Shown piece by piece: positions 11,224 to 22,654 of a DNA stretch of 64,000 nucleotides. Within the stretch, counting starts at the first letter, position 1, and each line of letters begins with the position of its first letter. The notes beneath the pieces were generated by a model. It saw only the letters and a program-made list of their open reading frames with translations. It did not search any database and was not told the origin of the DNA. Both the position numbers and the translations under genes were made by a program. This DNA comes from Apostichopus japonicus (lineage: Eukaryota > Echinodermata > Holothuroidea > Aspidochirotida > Stichopodidae), in contig NC_092561.1 in the NCBI RefSeq assembly GCF_037975245.1, positions 16,685,001 through 16,749,000 of the forward strand. Reading direction: 5' to 3'.

Positions 11224-14200
11224 CTAATCAAGATTCCAAGTTTTTGGTTTAACCAATCGACCTGATCTAGTTCTATATTGTTTAGGTCTAGGTGAGCTAC
11301 TTTGAGAGTAGCTTGGTAACTCTTTAGAAGTTTCACTCTGCGTCTGTGTTGATGGTTGAGCAATAGGACCTGAGGTTAGTGACTCAGTTTGCTCATTAGT
11401 ACTTTCATCATATTGACTGATGTTTGGTTCAAAATCAACTAGATTTCCATCATGACTACAAGGATTGCAGTTGATGATGTGTTTCCTGTTTCTACGCAGA
11501 TTACCCCTTGGTGAAGACACCAGATATGAACGGGGTTCCTCTAATAATCTATCTACAACCCCATGAGTGTTCATGTCTTTAATAAAAACCTGTGTACCTG
11601 GTGGTATCTCTTCAAGAGACATGGTTCTATGGCTTTTGTCATAATTGTCTTTTAAATATTGACGCTTACTCATTTCAAAAGCCTCTAGTTTGTTCTTGTC
11701 AGGTATCTGGGGTACCAGCTGGGAAGGAGCAACTGGTAAGGTTGTCTTTATCCTTCGACCAAACAATAACTCAGATGGACTATACCCGTTTGCTAGGGGA
11801 GTAGCTCTGTATGCCATAAGTGCTAGATAGGGATCCTTTGACTTCTTAATTAATCCTTTCACTGTTTGGACAGCTCGTTCAGCTTCCCCGTTAGACTGAC
11901 TATACAAAGGGCTACTAGTAATGTGTGTGAATCCATATTTCTTACTAAATGCCTTAAACTCACTGCTAATGAACTGTGGTCCATTATCAGAACGGAATAC
12001 ATCTGGGATACCATGACGACTGAACATGGACTGCAAATGCATGATAATATCAGATGATTTGGATGTGGAAGTAAGCTTGGCTACTTCTATGTACCTTGAA
12101 TAATAATCCACTACCAATAGGTAAGTACTATCCTGCAGATAATACAAATCTGCTGCTACCCTCTCCCATGGTCGTGATGGAAACTGAGAAGGCATCATGG
12201 GCTCCTTGACCTCCCGAGCCTGGTGGGCACACGTGTGACACTTGTACACTAGGTCACCTATTTGGGAGCTGATACCCGGCCACCACACTGATTGCTTTGC
12301 ACGCTCCCTACACTTCACAATCCCCTGATGCCCTTCATGGATGAAGTCTAGGACTTCTAACCTTAACGAGCTAGGGATGATGATTCTAGGGCCCCTTAGA
12401 AGGAGATTGTTGTATGTAATTTCTCCCCTAAATGGGTAATAACCTTTTAAAGCCCCAGACAATTGTGGTTTATCTGGCCAGCCATCTGTACAATATTCAA
12501 TTAGCTTGATACATACAGGATCATTCACTTGTTCTTGTTGAATCTTAGTCAAATATGAATTATTAACTGGCAACTCAGATATAATATAATTAGCATACGA
12601 CTGCACTTCCCCCTCTAGATTGTCACTCATAGATATTTCGCCACAGGGTGCTCTAGAGAGTGCATCAGGGACAACTAACTCTTTCCCTGGGATATGACTT
12701 ATGTCATAGTTGTACCTCATCAACCTGATTCTAAACCTTTGTATCCTTGGTGGGAGCTGATTGAGATCTTTCAGACCCAATAGAGAGACTAGTGGTTTAT
12801 GGTCAGTTTCAATCTTGAACTTCATACCAATAAGAAAATTTGCAAATGTATCACAAGCCCAGGTAACACCAAGTGCTTCCCTTTCAATGGGAGCATAATT
12901 GCTTTCAGCACTGGTAACAGACCTTGATGCGCAAAATACTAGTCTCCACTCCCCTCCTTGTTGCCTCTGGTACAAGCAGGCACCTAACCCTCGTTTTGAA
13001 GCATCACTTGCCACTTTTGTTTCCAGGTTAGGATCAAACAATGCAAGACATGTGCCGCTTAGGCATTCTAACTTAATCTCATTAAATGACCTTTCTTGAG
13101 GTTCATTCCATACCCACTGCTTGTCCTTTTGTAGCAGTTCCCTAATGGGTTGACTGAGATCCGATAATTTTGGTGAAAACTTGCTAAATTGATTCACAAT
13201 GCCCAAAAATCTACGTACATCATGAATATTTTCAGGTCTAGGCATATCTCTCAGTGCCTTGGTTTTCTCAGGATCAGGTAAGATACCATTGTCTGAAACA
13301 ATGTGTCCTACAAACTGAATTGATTTCTTACTTATCTCACACTTAGCCTTGTTCAGAGTCATGCCAGCTTTATCTAATCGATTTAGGACTTCACCTAATC
13401 GAGCATCATGCAAGTCCTGATTTGGTGCATGAATCAAGATATCGTCAATGAACACTTCAACACCCTCTAGATCATCTAGTAACTGAGCAAGTCTCTTTTG
13501 TGCATGCTCAGGAGCAGATGTTATGCCAAATGGCATTCGACTATAGGCAAATCGCCCAAACGGTGTGATGAATGTGGTTAGAAGCTTGGATGACTCTGTC
13601 AAGGGAATTTGGTGGAACCATGAATTAGCATCAAGCTTGCTAAAGATCTTAGCCCCAGGTAGTCTACTAAGTACTTCGCTAGTACTTGGTATCATGAATT
13701 TCTCTGTTTTCACATACTGGTTCAGTTTTGTGTAATCAACACATATTCTGACGTCCACCACATTTCCCTTTTTATCCCTTTTAGGGACCGGGACCATTGG
13801 TGAGCAAAACTCAGTTGGTTCATTTACTTTGAAAATGATTCCCTCATTTTCTAGTTTTTGTAGTTTACCCTTAATTATTTTGTACAAAGGAACTGATGCT
13901 ATCTTTCTAGGTGCATTGACTGCGTGTGGCACATAACCCTCTGCAAGCTTGATATTGTACTCGCCCTTCATAACCCCCAGACCAGAAAATAACTTTGGAT
14001 GGTGTTTCTCCACCTCTACGTTATTAACAATTCTCACTACATCTAATGCTTCGATAGCTGGTTTGCCTAATAAGGCTGTGGTGCAATCTTTGACCACATA
14101 CATAGATTGGTTGGAGGATCTGTTATTAGCTCGAAAATCAACGTCAACTTTACCCATGCACTCCAGCTTAGACTTATTAGCACCATGTAAAACTTTATCT

Positions 14201-15249
14201 GTTTTACTTAAACTAGTGTTTAAATTCAGCTTGTTGTACATACTTTCAGGAATGATTGATTCATCAGCCCCTGTATCAATAGCAAACTTTACCTTGACAT
14301 CATTAACATAAACATCAATTGTCCATGATTTTGTCTTTGCTCTTCCATTGTCCAATTGACCAATAAACGTGTAGTTGATCTCCCCAGGATCGTCTTCGTC
14401 TGAGACATCTACTTCTACATATTTTACCGCTCTTGGCTTAGGTGTAACTAGATTTGGGTTTCCTTGGTCCTGTGCCTGTTTCCTAAAATTCCTATGCTGC
14501 TTGTATTTTGTTTTACAACACCTTGCCCAATGACCCATTTTCTTGCACTTATTACACTTGTCTTCCTTAGCAGGACACGCAGTGTGGTTAGCACTGTAAC
14601 CACATTTTCCACACTTCCTTGTGCTGGGACTGCTTTCCCTTCTGCTGGTCTGGTTTATCAGCACTTGATCCTTAGCTGTCAAAACTTCGTGTTCCTTACG
14701 AACAACTTCGTGTAGTCTTGCCGTCCTTTTTGCTGATTCTAATGTGAGGGCGCTGTCTAGCTGCAGTTTCTGCTGTAATCTGGAGTCTCGGAGGCCAACT
14801 ACAAGTCTGTCTCTAATTAGCTCCTCTTTTAGTGTTCCGTAATTACAATGCTCTGACAGCTTATATAGCCCAGTGATGAATTCATCCACTGTCTCCCCCT
14901 CCATTTGACATCTCTTATTGAATTTGGCCCTTTCATAGATCACATTTCTACGAGCAATAAAATGGCTTTGAAATTTGTCCTTCACGTCTGAATAGGATGG
15001 ACTCTGAGGTGTACTCTGACTTCCCTCACTCTCTGTGACAACCACAATGGGCGGAAAGGTGAAACTATTGAAAATTTCCTCCGCCTGTTCCCCCATACAG
15101 TATATCAACATGTCCACTTGTGTGACTGATGGTTTTTCTGAAAGCCCACTCGCTGATCGAAATCTTTCAAATCGTTTGATCCACTGCTCCCAATCCTCAC
15201 TTTTGAAGGAAAATGTCCCTGGTGGGGTTATTTGGAATTGGGTGGCCAT
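11224..15249 (-). CDS. gag-pol: Gag-Pol polyprotein of Ty3/gypsy retrotransposon
   Basis: This is one 1341-aa frame holding both gag and pol, so no frameshift is needed. Residues 1-200 are a gag-type capsid region. C213/C216/H222/C225 form an odd first knuckle, and C232/C235/H240/C245 fit CX2CX4HX4C exactly. The protease has DTGA at 325-328. Reverse transcriptase has D540, MPFG near 572 and F-I-D-D at 600-603, where F replaces the usual Y. RNase H has D749, E791, D816 and D862. Integrase has the zinc site H971/H974/C1004/C1007 and the triad D1034, D1088, E1124, with 35 residues between the last two. The C-terminus ends in a basic TRSGR-type tail without an obvious chromodomain. All catalytic positions are present, so the element may be active. 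Confidence 0.97.
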   Translation of the reverse strand: MATQFQITPPGTFSFKSEDWEQWIKRFERFRSASGLSEKPSVTQVDMLIYCMGEQAEEIFNSFTFPPIVVVTESEGSQSTPQSPSYSDVKDKFQSHFIARRNVIYERAKFNKRCQMEGETVDEFITGLYKLSEHCNYGTLKEELIRDRLVVGLRDSRLQQKLQLDSALTLESAKRTARLHEVVRKEHEVLTAKDQVLINQTSRRESSPSTRKCGKCGYSANHTACPAKEDKCNKCKKMGHWARCCKTKYKQHRNFRKQAQDQGNPNLVTPKPRAVKYVEVDVSDEDDPGEINYTFIGQLDNGRAKTKSWTIDVYVNDVKVKFAIDTGADESIIPESMYNKLNLNTSLSKTDKVLHGANKSKLECMGKVDVDFRANNRSSNQSMYVVKDCTTALLGKPAIEALDVVRIVNNVEVEKHHPKLFSGLGVMKGEYNIKLAEGYVPHAVNAPRKIASVPLYKIIKGKLQKLENEGIIFKVNEPTEFCSPMVPVPKRDKKGNVVDVRICVDYTKLNQYVKTEKFMIPSTSEVLSRLPGAKIFSKLDANSWFHQIPLTESSKLLTTFITPFGRFAYSRMPFGITSAPEHAQKRLAQLLDDLEGVEVFIDDILIHAPNQDLHDARLGEVLNRLDKAGMTLNKAKCEISKKSIQFVGHIVSDNGILPDPEKTKALRDMPRPENIHDVRRFLGIVNQFSKFSPKLSDLSQPIRELLQKDKQWVWNEPQERSFNEIKLECLSGTCLALFDPNLETKVASDASKRGLGACLYQRQQGGEWRLVFCASRSVTSAESNYAPIEREALGVTWACDTFANFLIGMKFKIETDHKPLVSLLGLKDLNQLPPRIQRFRIRLMRYNYDISHIPGKELVVPDALSRAPCGEISMSDNLEGEVQSYANYIISELPVNNSYLTKIQQEQVNDPVCIKLIEYCTDGWPDKPQLSGALKGYYPFRGEITYNNLLLRGPRIIIPSSLRLEVLDFIHEGHQGIVKCRERAKQSVWWPGISSQIGDLVYKCHTCAHQAREVKEPMMPSQFPSRPWERVAADLYYLQDSTYLLVVDYYSRYIEVAKLTSTSKSSDIIMHLQSMFSRHGIPDVFRSDNGPQFISSEFKAFSKKYGFTHITSSPLYSQSNGEAERAVQTVKGLIKKSKDPYLALMAYRATPLANGYSPSELLFGRRIKTTLPVAPSQLVPQIPDKNKLEAFEMSKRQYLKDNYDKSHRTMSLEEIPPGTQVFIKDMNTHGVVDRLLEEPRSYLVSSPRGNLRRNRKHIINCNPCSHDGNLVDFEPNISQYDESTNEQTESLTSGPIAQPSTQTQSETSKELPSYSQSSSPRPKQYRTRSGRLVKPKTWNLD

Positions 15250-15489
15250 ATTTGTGACGAACGGCAGTTAATACTAGTGCCCAGATAATAGCGGTAATGT
15301 TATTGTATAGGCCCAACGGTATATGTTACTCACGGCAGCTTTGTAGCCTACCAAGACAATATAACAATGCTGTATGTACCGTACAGTTACCCTGTTCACT
15401 TCGACACGTTCTCCAGACACGTTCTCCAGACAGTCGATAAAAATTGACTTACCAGCAAGGATTTTCGCCAATTTCCGCTAAAAATCGCT

Positions 15490-15503
15490 CACTTCTGACA
15501 CCA
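15490..15503 (-). other. Primer binding site, complementary to tRNA-Leu 3' end
   Basis: On the element's strand TGGTGTCAGAAGTG directly follows the 5' LTR. It is the complement of the conserved CACTTCTGACACCA 3' end of animal leucine tRNA of CAG type (recalled, not searched). The match stops after 14 bases. Confidence 0.8.
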
Positions 15504-15719
15504 TGTAGTGTTATGCGCTTAGACCTTCAGGTACTAAGAATAACAATAAATAAAGATGAACACGATTCTTCTGGTTATGTCTGTTTATTTTATTTTACGG
15601 GTTCCGTGATCTTAGATAATCCGTCGTTCACAATCTGCTCGCATGCATCAGCTGTATCTCATAGCTCACAATGCGAACATAAGTATCGTATATAGATTCT
15701 TCAGAATCCTTACATTACA
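15504..15719 (-). repeat. 5' LTR of the Ty3/gypsy element
   Basis: This is the promoter-bearing LTR for the minus-strand element, 216 bp and matching the 3' LTR. A ~240-base leader separates the primer site from the gag start codon at 15249. Confidence 0.95.
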
Positions 15720-15724
15720 GTACA

Positions 15725-16060
15725 GATTGTAAATAGTTCAATTCAAAAATATTTAATAATTAACATATCATTATACATTCTCTATCTTTCAATAATAATT
15801 TTACAGACAGTTAAATTGTACAAATTGAGATCAACAGTGACATATTGAAACTTTGAAATTTGATGTCTTTGTCATTTCTTGTGTTCCACTTTCACTAAAT
15901 TTATGTCTTGGAATGATGCATCCTTTGACACAACCTCCTCATGAGATTAGTCCACCCCACCCTATTTCACCCAACCCTTCCTTACAATACCTGCACCCCC
16001 CCCCCTCTTCTTTGCCAACACCCTTTTCCACCTGCATGAACAATCTTTGGAATCATTATA
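15725..16060. other. Unique AT-rich DNA, no gene seen
   Basis: This stretch joins the retrotransposon to the satellite region and has a C-run near 15998-16007. No supported ORF or RNA gene is visible. Confidence 0.5.
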
Positions 16061-17480
16061 ATGATACAAATCAAATCAATTGGGCAGATTTGAACACAAA
16101 ACATGATGTCGTTAACTTGAAAACGTGTGTAGATCATGATATTATTGATTTCTATCCAAAATTTACTTATTCCTGGCGATAACTGACCAATTGACCTAAT
16201 TACAACACGAAAACTGACCAAAGTCTTGATTGTACCAATTGCTAAAATCGTGTACGATAAAGGCCTATACCAGTCCATAGGACCAGTCTCGATTTAGTAC
16301 ATTTTTGCAATTGGGCTGATTTGAACACAAAACATTAAGTCGTTATATTGACAACGCGTGTAGATCATGATATTATTGATTTCTATCCAAAATTCACTTA
16401 TTCGTGGCGATAACTTACCAATTGACCTAATTACAGCACGAAAACTGACCGAAAGTCTTGACTGTACCTAGGGTGCTATACTTGCGTACGTAGATAGTAC
16501 TATTAAAGTATCAGCATAAGCACCCACATGTAGATCGAGCGATGGAATTGGGTTGAATTTAACGTAAAATCGCTTTATCGGTAGATTAAAATAGTGGACG
16601 ATCGCTAGAAATTTTGTTTTCTATCCAAAACTTGCACGTTTGTGTTGATTGTTCCCCATTGGACCTAATTACAGCACAAAAAACTACCAATGTCTTGAAT
16701 GTACTAATTGCTAAAATCGTGTACGATGAAGGCCTATACCAGTCCATAGGAGAAGTCTCGATTTAGTACATTTTTGCAATTGGGCTGATTTTAACACAAA
16801 ACATTAAGTCGTTAACTTGAAAACGTGTGTAGACCATGATCTTATTGATTTCTATCGAAAAGTTACTTATTCGTGGCGATAACTGACCAATTAACCTAAT
16901 TACAACACGAAAACTGACAAGCACTTGATTGTACCAATTGCTAAAATCTTGTACGATAAAGCCCTATACCAGTCTATACGACCAGTCTCGATTTAGTACA
17001 TGTTTGAAATTGGGCTGATTTGAACACAAAACATTTAGTCGTTAACTTGCAAACGTGTGCAGAACATGATATTATAGTTTTCTGTCCGTAAGTTACTTAT
17101 TTGGGACGATAATTTATGATTTGACCTAGTTACAGCATGAAAACTGAACAAAGTCTCGAATGAACCTATGCAGATATCACTGTGTATGTGTGTAGCACTA
17201 AGTCCAATACACATGTTTTGACCTAGTACATTCATAGTAACATGGCTTGTTTGATCGTGAAAACATTGATTCAGTAATATAAAAAGTTATGCGAAGCCTT
17301 AAAATTTTGTTTTCTTTCCAAAAATTATTTGTCTGGGGTAAATCTTTGTCATTTGACCTAGCAAGAAGCAAAAAGCAAACACAGGTCAGGATGTTACGTA
17401 TACCTTTTTGTGTGTTACGTTGTAGTCAATTGGTAGGCTACAGAGTTCGTCAAGTTTGGAATAGCTCACCAAATGGACGA
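16061..17480. repeat. Diverged satellite monomers, ~235 bp
   Basis: The phrases TTGACCTAATTACA and AAAACTGACCAAAGTCTTGA, with GTGTACGATAAAGGCCTATACCAGTCCATA, recur near 16190, 16430, 16665, 16890, 17125 and 17355 with growing divergence. The monomers fall into at least two types, one with CAATTGGGCTGATTTGAACAC and one with ATCGAGCGATGGAATTGGG. No coding potential is seen. Confidence 0.8.
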
Positions 17481-19563
17481 TTACTTTCCTAATTTGGCGT
17501 TAAAGATGTTAAAAATCACAGCATTTTAAAGAACATGGATTATTCCACTTCAAATTTAATTTATCTGAAAATGTACGTTTGAAAGACATCATGGCAAGTG
17601 TTTTACATCAGCAGTATCATATTTGTACAAACGACCATCATATACTTTCATCAATCGTTGGAAAATCAAGCTGTCACGAGCCGATAAATAGTACGATTTC
17701 TCTCAAAATATCGGTCCTCCACAACTTCTGAGCAAATTTCATGTAGAAATAATAGTTTTCTACAGTAGGAAGTATTATTTCAATAGATTTATTCATGTTG
17801 GAATTAGAGCGAAGAAGTTTTCCCGAGTCCAGTTGTAGCTGACGACATGAGCAGATCTTTCATCTCTACCGTCTTTGTTACACGTGCTTCACGAGTGATG
17901 TAAAGAATTTAATCAAGCCAGAATTTGTCCCATTTCTTTCTCATATCCTCATTTCTCCTGCAATAAAAGGTAGAAATGAAATTAAGAAATATTTTTCAAT
18001 CATTAATGGTACAAATCAGGAAGGTTTTTGCTAAAAAACTACAAATTTTAACACTAAAACTAGCAGAGAGTGGGGTGTAATATTGTTGGAAATGAATAAT
18101 GCTGTGAAAACCTTAGGATTGCATTGATGCATTTACCTTCTTTTGAGTAAAAATATTCAACCAAAACTATTAAAATGAATGAAATTCATCTTCAAAATGT
18201 GTTTACTGACTCAGAGTCGACACTCGGGAGTATTTGACCTGATTTGGTATCAATGACAGGGCTGAAACTAGACCACCTCATATGTGACAGAATGACTTAT
18301 ACAACTGAACTACACACCACTGTATTAGTAAGTGTATAGCATTTTGCCAATTTCTTCATCAAGAAATGGACTAATATGCTTACAAAATTGTGTGAGGACT
18401 CACTGATATATATTCTTGGATAAGTAAACAGAAGCAAATGGTTTATGTCTGAAAATTGACAAATTTACCTCATAAAACTGAGAAGATTGAGTTTTGTAAT
18501 GTCCACGGTACACAAACCTTACATTAATTCTGAATGCTACAGTTTTGTATTTTTAGTGCTTTCTCATCAAAAATTTCATCAAACTTTCAGAAACTACAGA
18601 TATGAGCTTGGATATATATCTAGAGAGCAAAATGAAACCTGTCTTGTTAATTTGATATGATTTTGGGTGGTAGAAATGACTGAAACTATACCCCCTCAAA
18701 AAGAGTACCACACTCTGTGCTGCTAGGTTATATGTTAAAGTTCTACACATGGAACAGTATTTTGGTTATTTTTTCATGAACAAATGATTTCGAGTGTCTC
18801 AGAAGGTACATGTAAGTTGAAAAACATGTTTTCTTTATGAGGAAACCTGAAAAGAAGGTCATTAGTCCAGAACTCTCTAATTTACTCTGTTGAGTTGGTG
18901 TAGGTTTGATTTTTGCACTGACAGTTTTGTGCATAATAGTAAATATAGAAGGGTGTGTGGTTGATTTGTGGCCTAGTATTAACCTTTAAATGAAGAGCTT
19001 AAGTTCTTGAAATTGTTCATGGTAGTCTGAAAATATGTGATCTTTAACTGCCAGGCATGGAATTTCGCCCAAATATGTTTTTTCTGTCAATTATTTGACT
19101 AATTCTATCCCTCATCACAAACTAACTGTGTGTGATATGCTGAGCATAAGAAATTTACACACTGTGGATATAGTCGTGTTTTACAAATTGGCTTATTTCA
19201 TCACAGAATAATTACGTAAAACGTCTGGAATGATACTGGGTAGTTGAAGATAGATAATTTAGACAATTCTGATGATGAAGAGCTGACTGTTTCCCAATTA
19301 GACCTAATGACAGTCCAAAACCTGACCAAAGGTATATGTTCTATCTATGAAGCTATGGTAGATAGCACTACCAGCATTAGCACCTGCAAATCGAGCGATG
19401 GAATCCGGTTGAATATAACGTTAAATCGCTTTTTCAGTCGATTAAAATAGTGGACGATCGCTAGAAATTTTGTTTTCTATCCAAAACTTGCACATTTGTG
19501 TTAATTGTTCCCCATTGGACCTAATTACAGCACGAAAACTGACCAAAGTCTTGACTGTACATA
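16471..19563. repeat. 3.1-kb higher-order repeat, copy 1
   Basis: It starts at GGGTGCTATACTTGCGTACG and matches 19564-22654 in order and orientation at an offset of ~3091-3111. It contains satellite monomers to about 17480, then ~1.75 kb of non-monomer DNA (17490-19240), then monomers again. The inner part has no ORF above about 68 codons and no recognisable gene. The two copies differ by scattered substitutions and short indels. Confidence 0.88.
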
Positions 19564-22500
19564 GGGTGCTATACTTGCGTACGTAGATAGTACCATTAAA
19601 GTATCAGCAGAGGCACCTACATGTTGATCGAGCGATGGAATTGGTTTGAATTTAACGTTAAATCGCTTTATCAGTAGATAAAAATAGTGGACGATCGCTA
19701 GAAATTTTGATCTCTACATAGAACTTGCACGATTGTGTTTATTGTTTCCCATTGGACCTAATTACAGCACGAAAACTGACCAAAGGCTTAATGTACCAAT
19801 TGCTAAAATCGTGTACGATAAAGGCCTATACCAGTCCATAGGACCAATCTCGATTTGGTACATGTTTGCAATTGGGCTGATTCGGACACAAAACATGTTG
19901 TCGTTAACTTGAAAACGTGTGAAGATCATAATATTATTGATTTCTATCGAAAATTAGCTTATTCCTGGCGATAACTGACCAATTGACCTAATTACAGCAC
20001 GAAAACTGACCAATATCTTGATTGTACCAAATGCTATTATCGTGTAAGATAAAGGCCTATACCAGTCTATAGGACCAGCCTCGATTTAGTACATGTTTGA
20101 AATTGCGCTGATTTGAACACAAAACATGTTGTCGTTAACTTAAAAACTTGTGTAGAACATGATATTATAGTTTTCTGTTCGAAAGTGACTAATTTGGGAC
20201 GATAATATACGATTTGACCTAGTTACAACATGAAAACTGAACAAAGTCTCGAATGAGCCTATGCAGATATCAATGTGTATGTTTGTAGCACTAAGGCCAA
20301 TACACATGTTTTGACCTAGTACATTCAAAGTAATATGGCTTGATTTATCGTGAAAATATTTATTCAGTAATATAAAAAGGTATGCGAAGCCTTTAAATTT
20401 TGTTTTCTTTCCAAAAATTATTTGCCTGGGGTAAATCTTTGTCATTTGACCTAGCAAGAAGCAAAAAGCCAACACAGGTCTGGATGTTACGTATACCTTT
20501 TTGTGTGTTACGTTGTAGTCAATTGGTAGGCTACAGAGTTCGTCAAGTTTGGAATAGCTCACCAAATGGCCGATTTCTTTCCTAATTTGGCGTTAAAGAC
20601 GTTGAAAATCCCAGCGTTTTAAAAAACATGGATTATTCCACTTCAAATTTAATTTATCTGAAAATGTACGTTTGAAAGACATCATGGCAAGTGTTTTACA
20701 TCAGCAGGATCATTTTTGTACAAACGTTCATCATATACCTTCATCAACCGTTGCAAAATCATGCTGCCACGAAGCGATAAATAGTAGGATTTCTCTCAAA
20801 ATATCGGTCCTCCACAACTTCTGAGCAAATCTCATGTAGAAATAATAGTTTTCTACAGTAAGAAGTATTAATTCAATAGATTTATTTATGCTGGAATTAA
20901 GGCGAAGAAGTTTTTCCGAGTCCAGTTGTAGCTGACGACATGATCAGAGTCTCAGCTCTTTGGTCTTTGTACACGAGCTTTACGAGTAATGTAGAGGATT
21001 TGGTCAAGCCTAGAATTTGTCCCATTTCTTTCTCAAATCCTCATTTCTACTGCAATAAAAGGTAGAAATGAACTTAAGAAATACTTTTCAATCATTAATG
21101 GTACAAATCAGGAAGGTTTTTGCAAAAAAACTACAAATTTTAACACTAAAACTAGCAGAGAGTGGGGTGTAATATTGTTGGAAATGAATAATGCTGTAAA
21201 AACCTTAGGATTGCACTCATGCATTTACCTTCTTTTGAGAAACAATATTCAACCAAAACTGTTAAAATGAATGAAATTCATCTTCAAAATGTGTTTTCTG
21301 ACTCTGAGTAGACACTCGGGAGTATTTGACCTGATTTGGTATCAATGACAGGGCTGAAACTAGACCACCTCATATATGACAGAATGACTTATACAACTGA
21401 ACTACACACCACTGTATTAGTAAGTGTATAGCATTTTGCCAATTTCTTCATCAAGAAATGGGCTAAAATGCTTGAAAATGTGCATGTGATCTCTCTGATA
21501 TATAATCTTTGATAAATAAACAGAAGCATATGGTTTATGTCTGAAAATTGACAAAATACACCATAAAACTGAGATGATTGAGTATTGTAGTGTCCACGGT
21601 ACACAAACCTTACATTGATTCTGAAGGCTACAGTTTTGTATTTTTAGTGCTTTCTCATCAAAAATTTCATCAAACTTTCAGAAACTATAAATGTGAGCTT
21701 GGATATATATCCAGAGAGCAAAATGAAACCTGTCTTGTTAATTTGATATGATTTAGGGTAGTAGAAATGACTGAAACTATACCCCCTCAAAAAGAGCACC
21801 ACACTCTGTGCTGCTAGGTTATATGTTAAAGTCCTACACATGGTACAGTATTTTGGTTATTTTTTCATGAAAAAATGATTTCGAATGTCCCAAAAGGTAC
21901 ATGCGAGCGGAAAAACATTTTTTCTTTATAAAGAAACATGAAAAGAAGTTAATTAGTCCAGAACTCTCTAATTTACACTGTTGAGTTACTGCATGTTTGA
22001 TTTTTGCAGTGAGAGTTTTGTGCATAATAGAAAATATAGAAGGGTGTGTGGTTGCTTTGTGGCCTAGTATTAAGCTTAAAATGAAGAGTTAAAGTTCTTA
22101 AAATTGTTCATGGTAGTCTGAAAATATGTGATCTTTAACTGCCAGGCATGGAATTTCGCCCAAATATGTTTTTTCTGTCAATTATTTGACTAATTCTATC
22201 CCTCATCACAAAATAACTGTGTGTGATATGCTGAGCATAGGCTATTTACACACTGTGGATGTAGTCGTGTTTTACAAGTTGGATTATTTCATCACCAAAT
22301 AATTACGTAAAACGTCTGGAATGATACTGGGTAGTTGAAGATAGATTATTTTGACAATTCTGATGATGGAGAGCTGACTGTCTCCCAATTTGACCTAATG
22401 ACTGTCCAAAACCTGACCAAAGGTATATGTTCTATCTATGAAGCTATGGTAGATAGCACTACCAGCATTAGCACCTGCAGATCGAGCGATGAAATCCATT

Positions 22501-22654
22501 TGAATATAACGTAAAATCGCTTTATCGGTAGATTAAAATAGTAGACGATCGCTAGAAATGTTGTTTTCTATCCAAAACTTGTACGTTTGTGTTAATTGGT
22601 CCCCATTGGACCTAATTACAGCAAGAAAACTGACCATAGTCTTGACTGTACCTA
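19564..22654. repeat. 3.1-kb higher-order repeat, copy 2
   Basis: This is a direct tandem copy of the preceding 3.1 kb. The inner non-monomer part lies at about 20600-22340. The starting phrase GGGTGCTATACTTGCG occurs a third time at 22655, where a third copy begins and then gives way to short-period monomers. Confidence 0.88.

Larger units (their letters stand above)
10983..15719 (-). mobile_element. Complete Ty3/gypsy LTR retrotransposon, 4737 bp
   Basis: Two direct 216-bp LTRs bound one gag-pol ORF on the minus strand. The flanks are the direct repeat GTACA (10978-10982 and 15720-15724), a 5-bp target duplication as made by gypsy integrases. The LTRs look identical base for base, and the ORF has no stop or frameshift, so insertion was recent. 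The domain order protease, reverse transcriptase, RNase H, integrase is that of Ty3/gypsy and not of Ty1/copia. I see no envelope ORF and no clear chromodomain. Confidence 0.97.

Noticed and set aside
11224-11500. Envelope gene or chromodomain at the end of the gypsy element
   Set aside because: The ORF ends with a basic tail right before the polypurine tract, leaving no room for env, and no chromodomain motif is visible.
17490-19240. 1.75-kb insert within the higher-order repeat as a gene
   Set aside because: Only frames up to 68 codons exist, they are not conserved in length between the two copies, and no domain is recognised.
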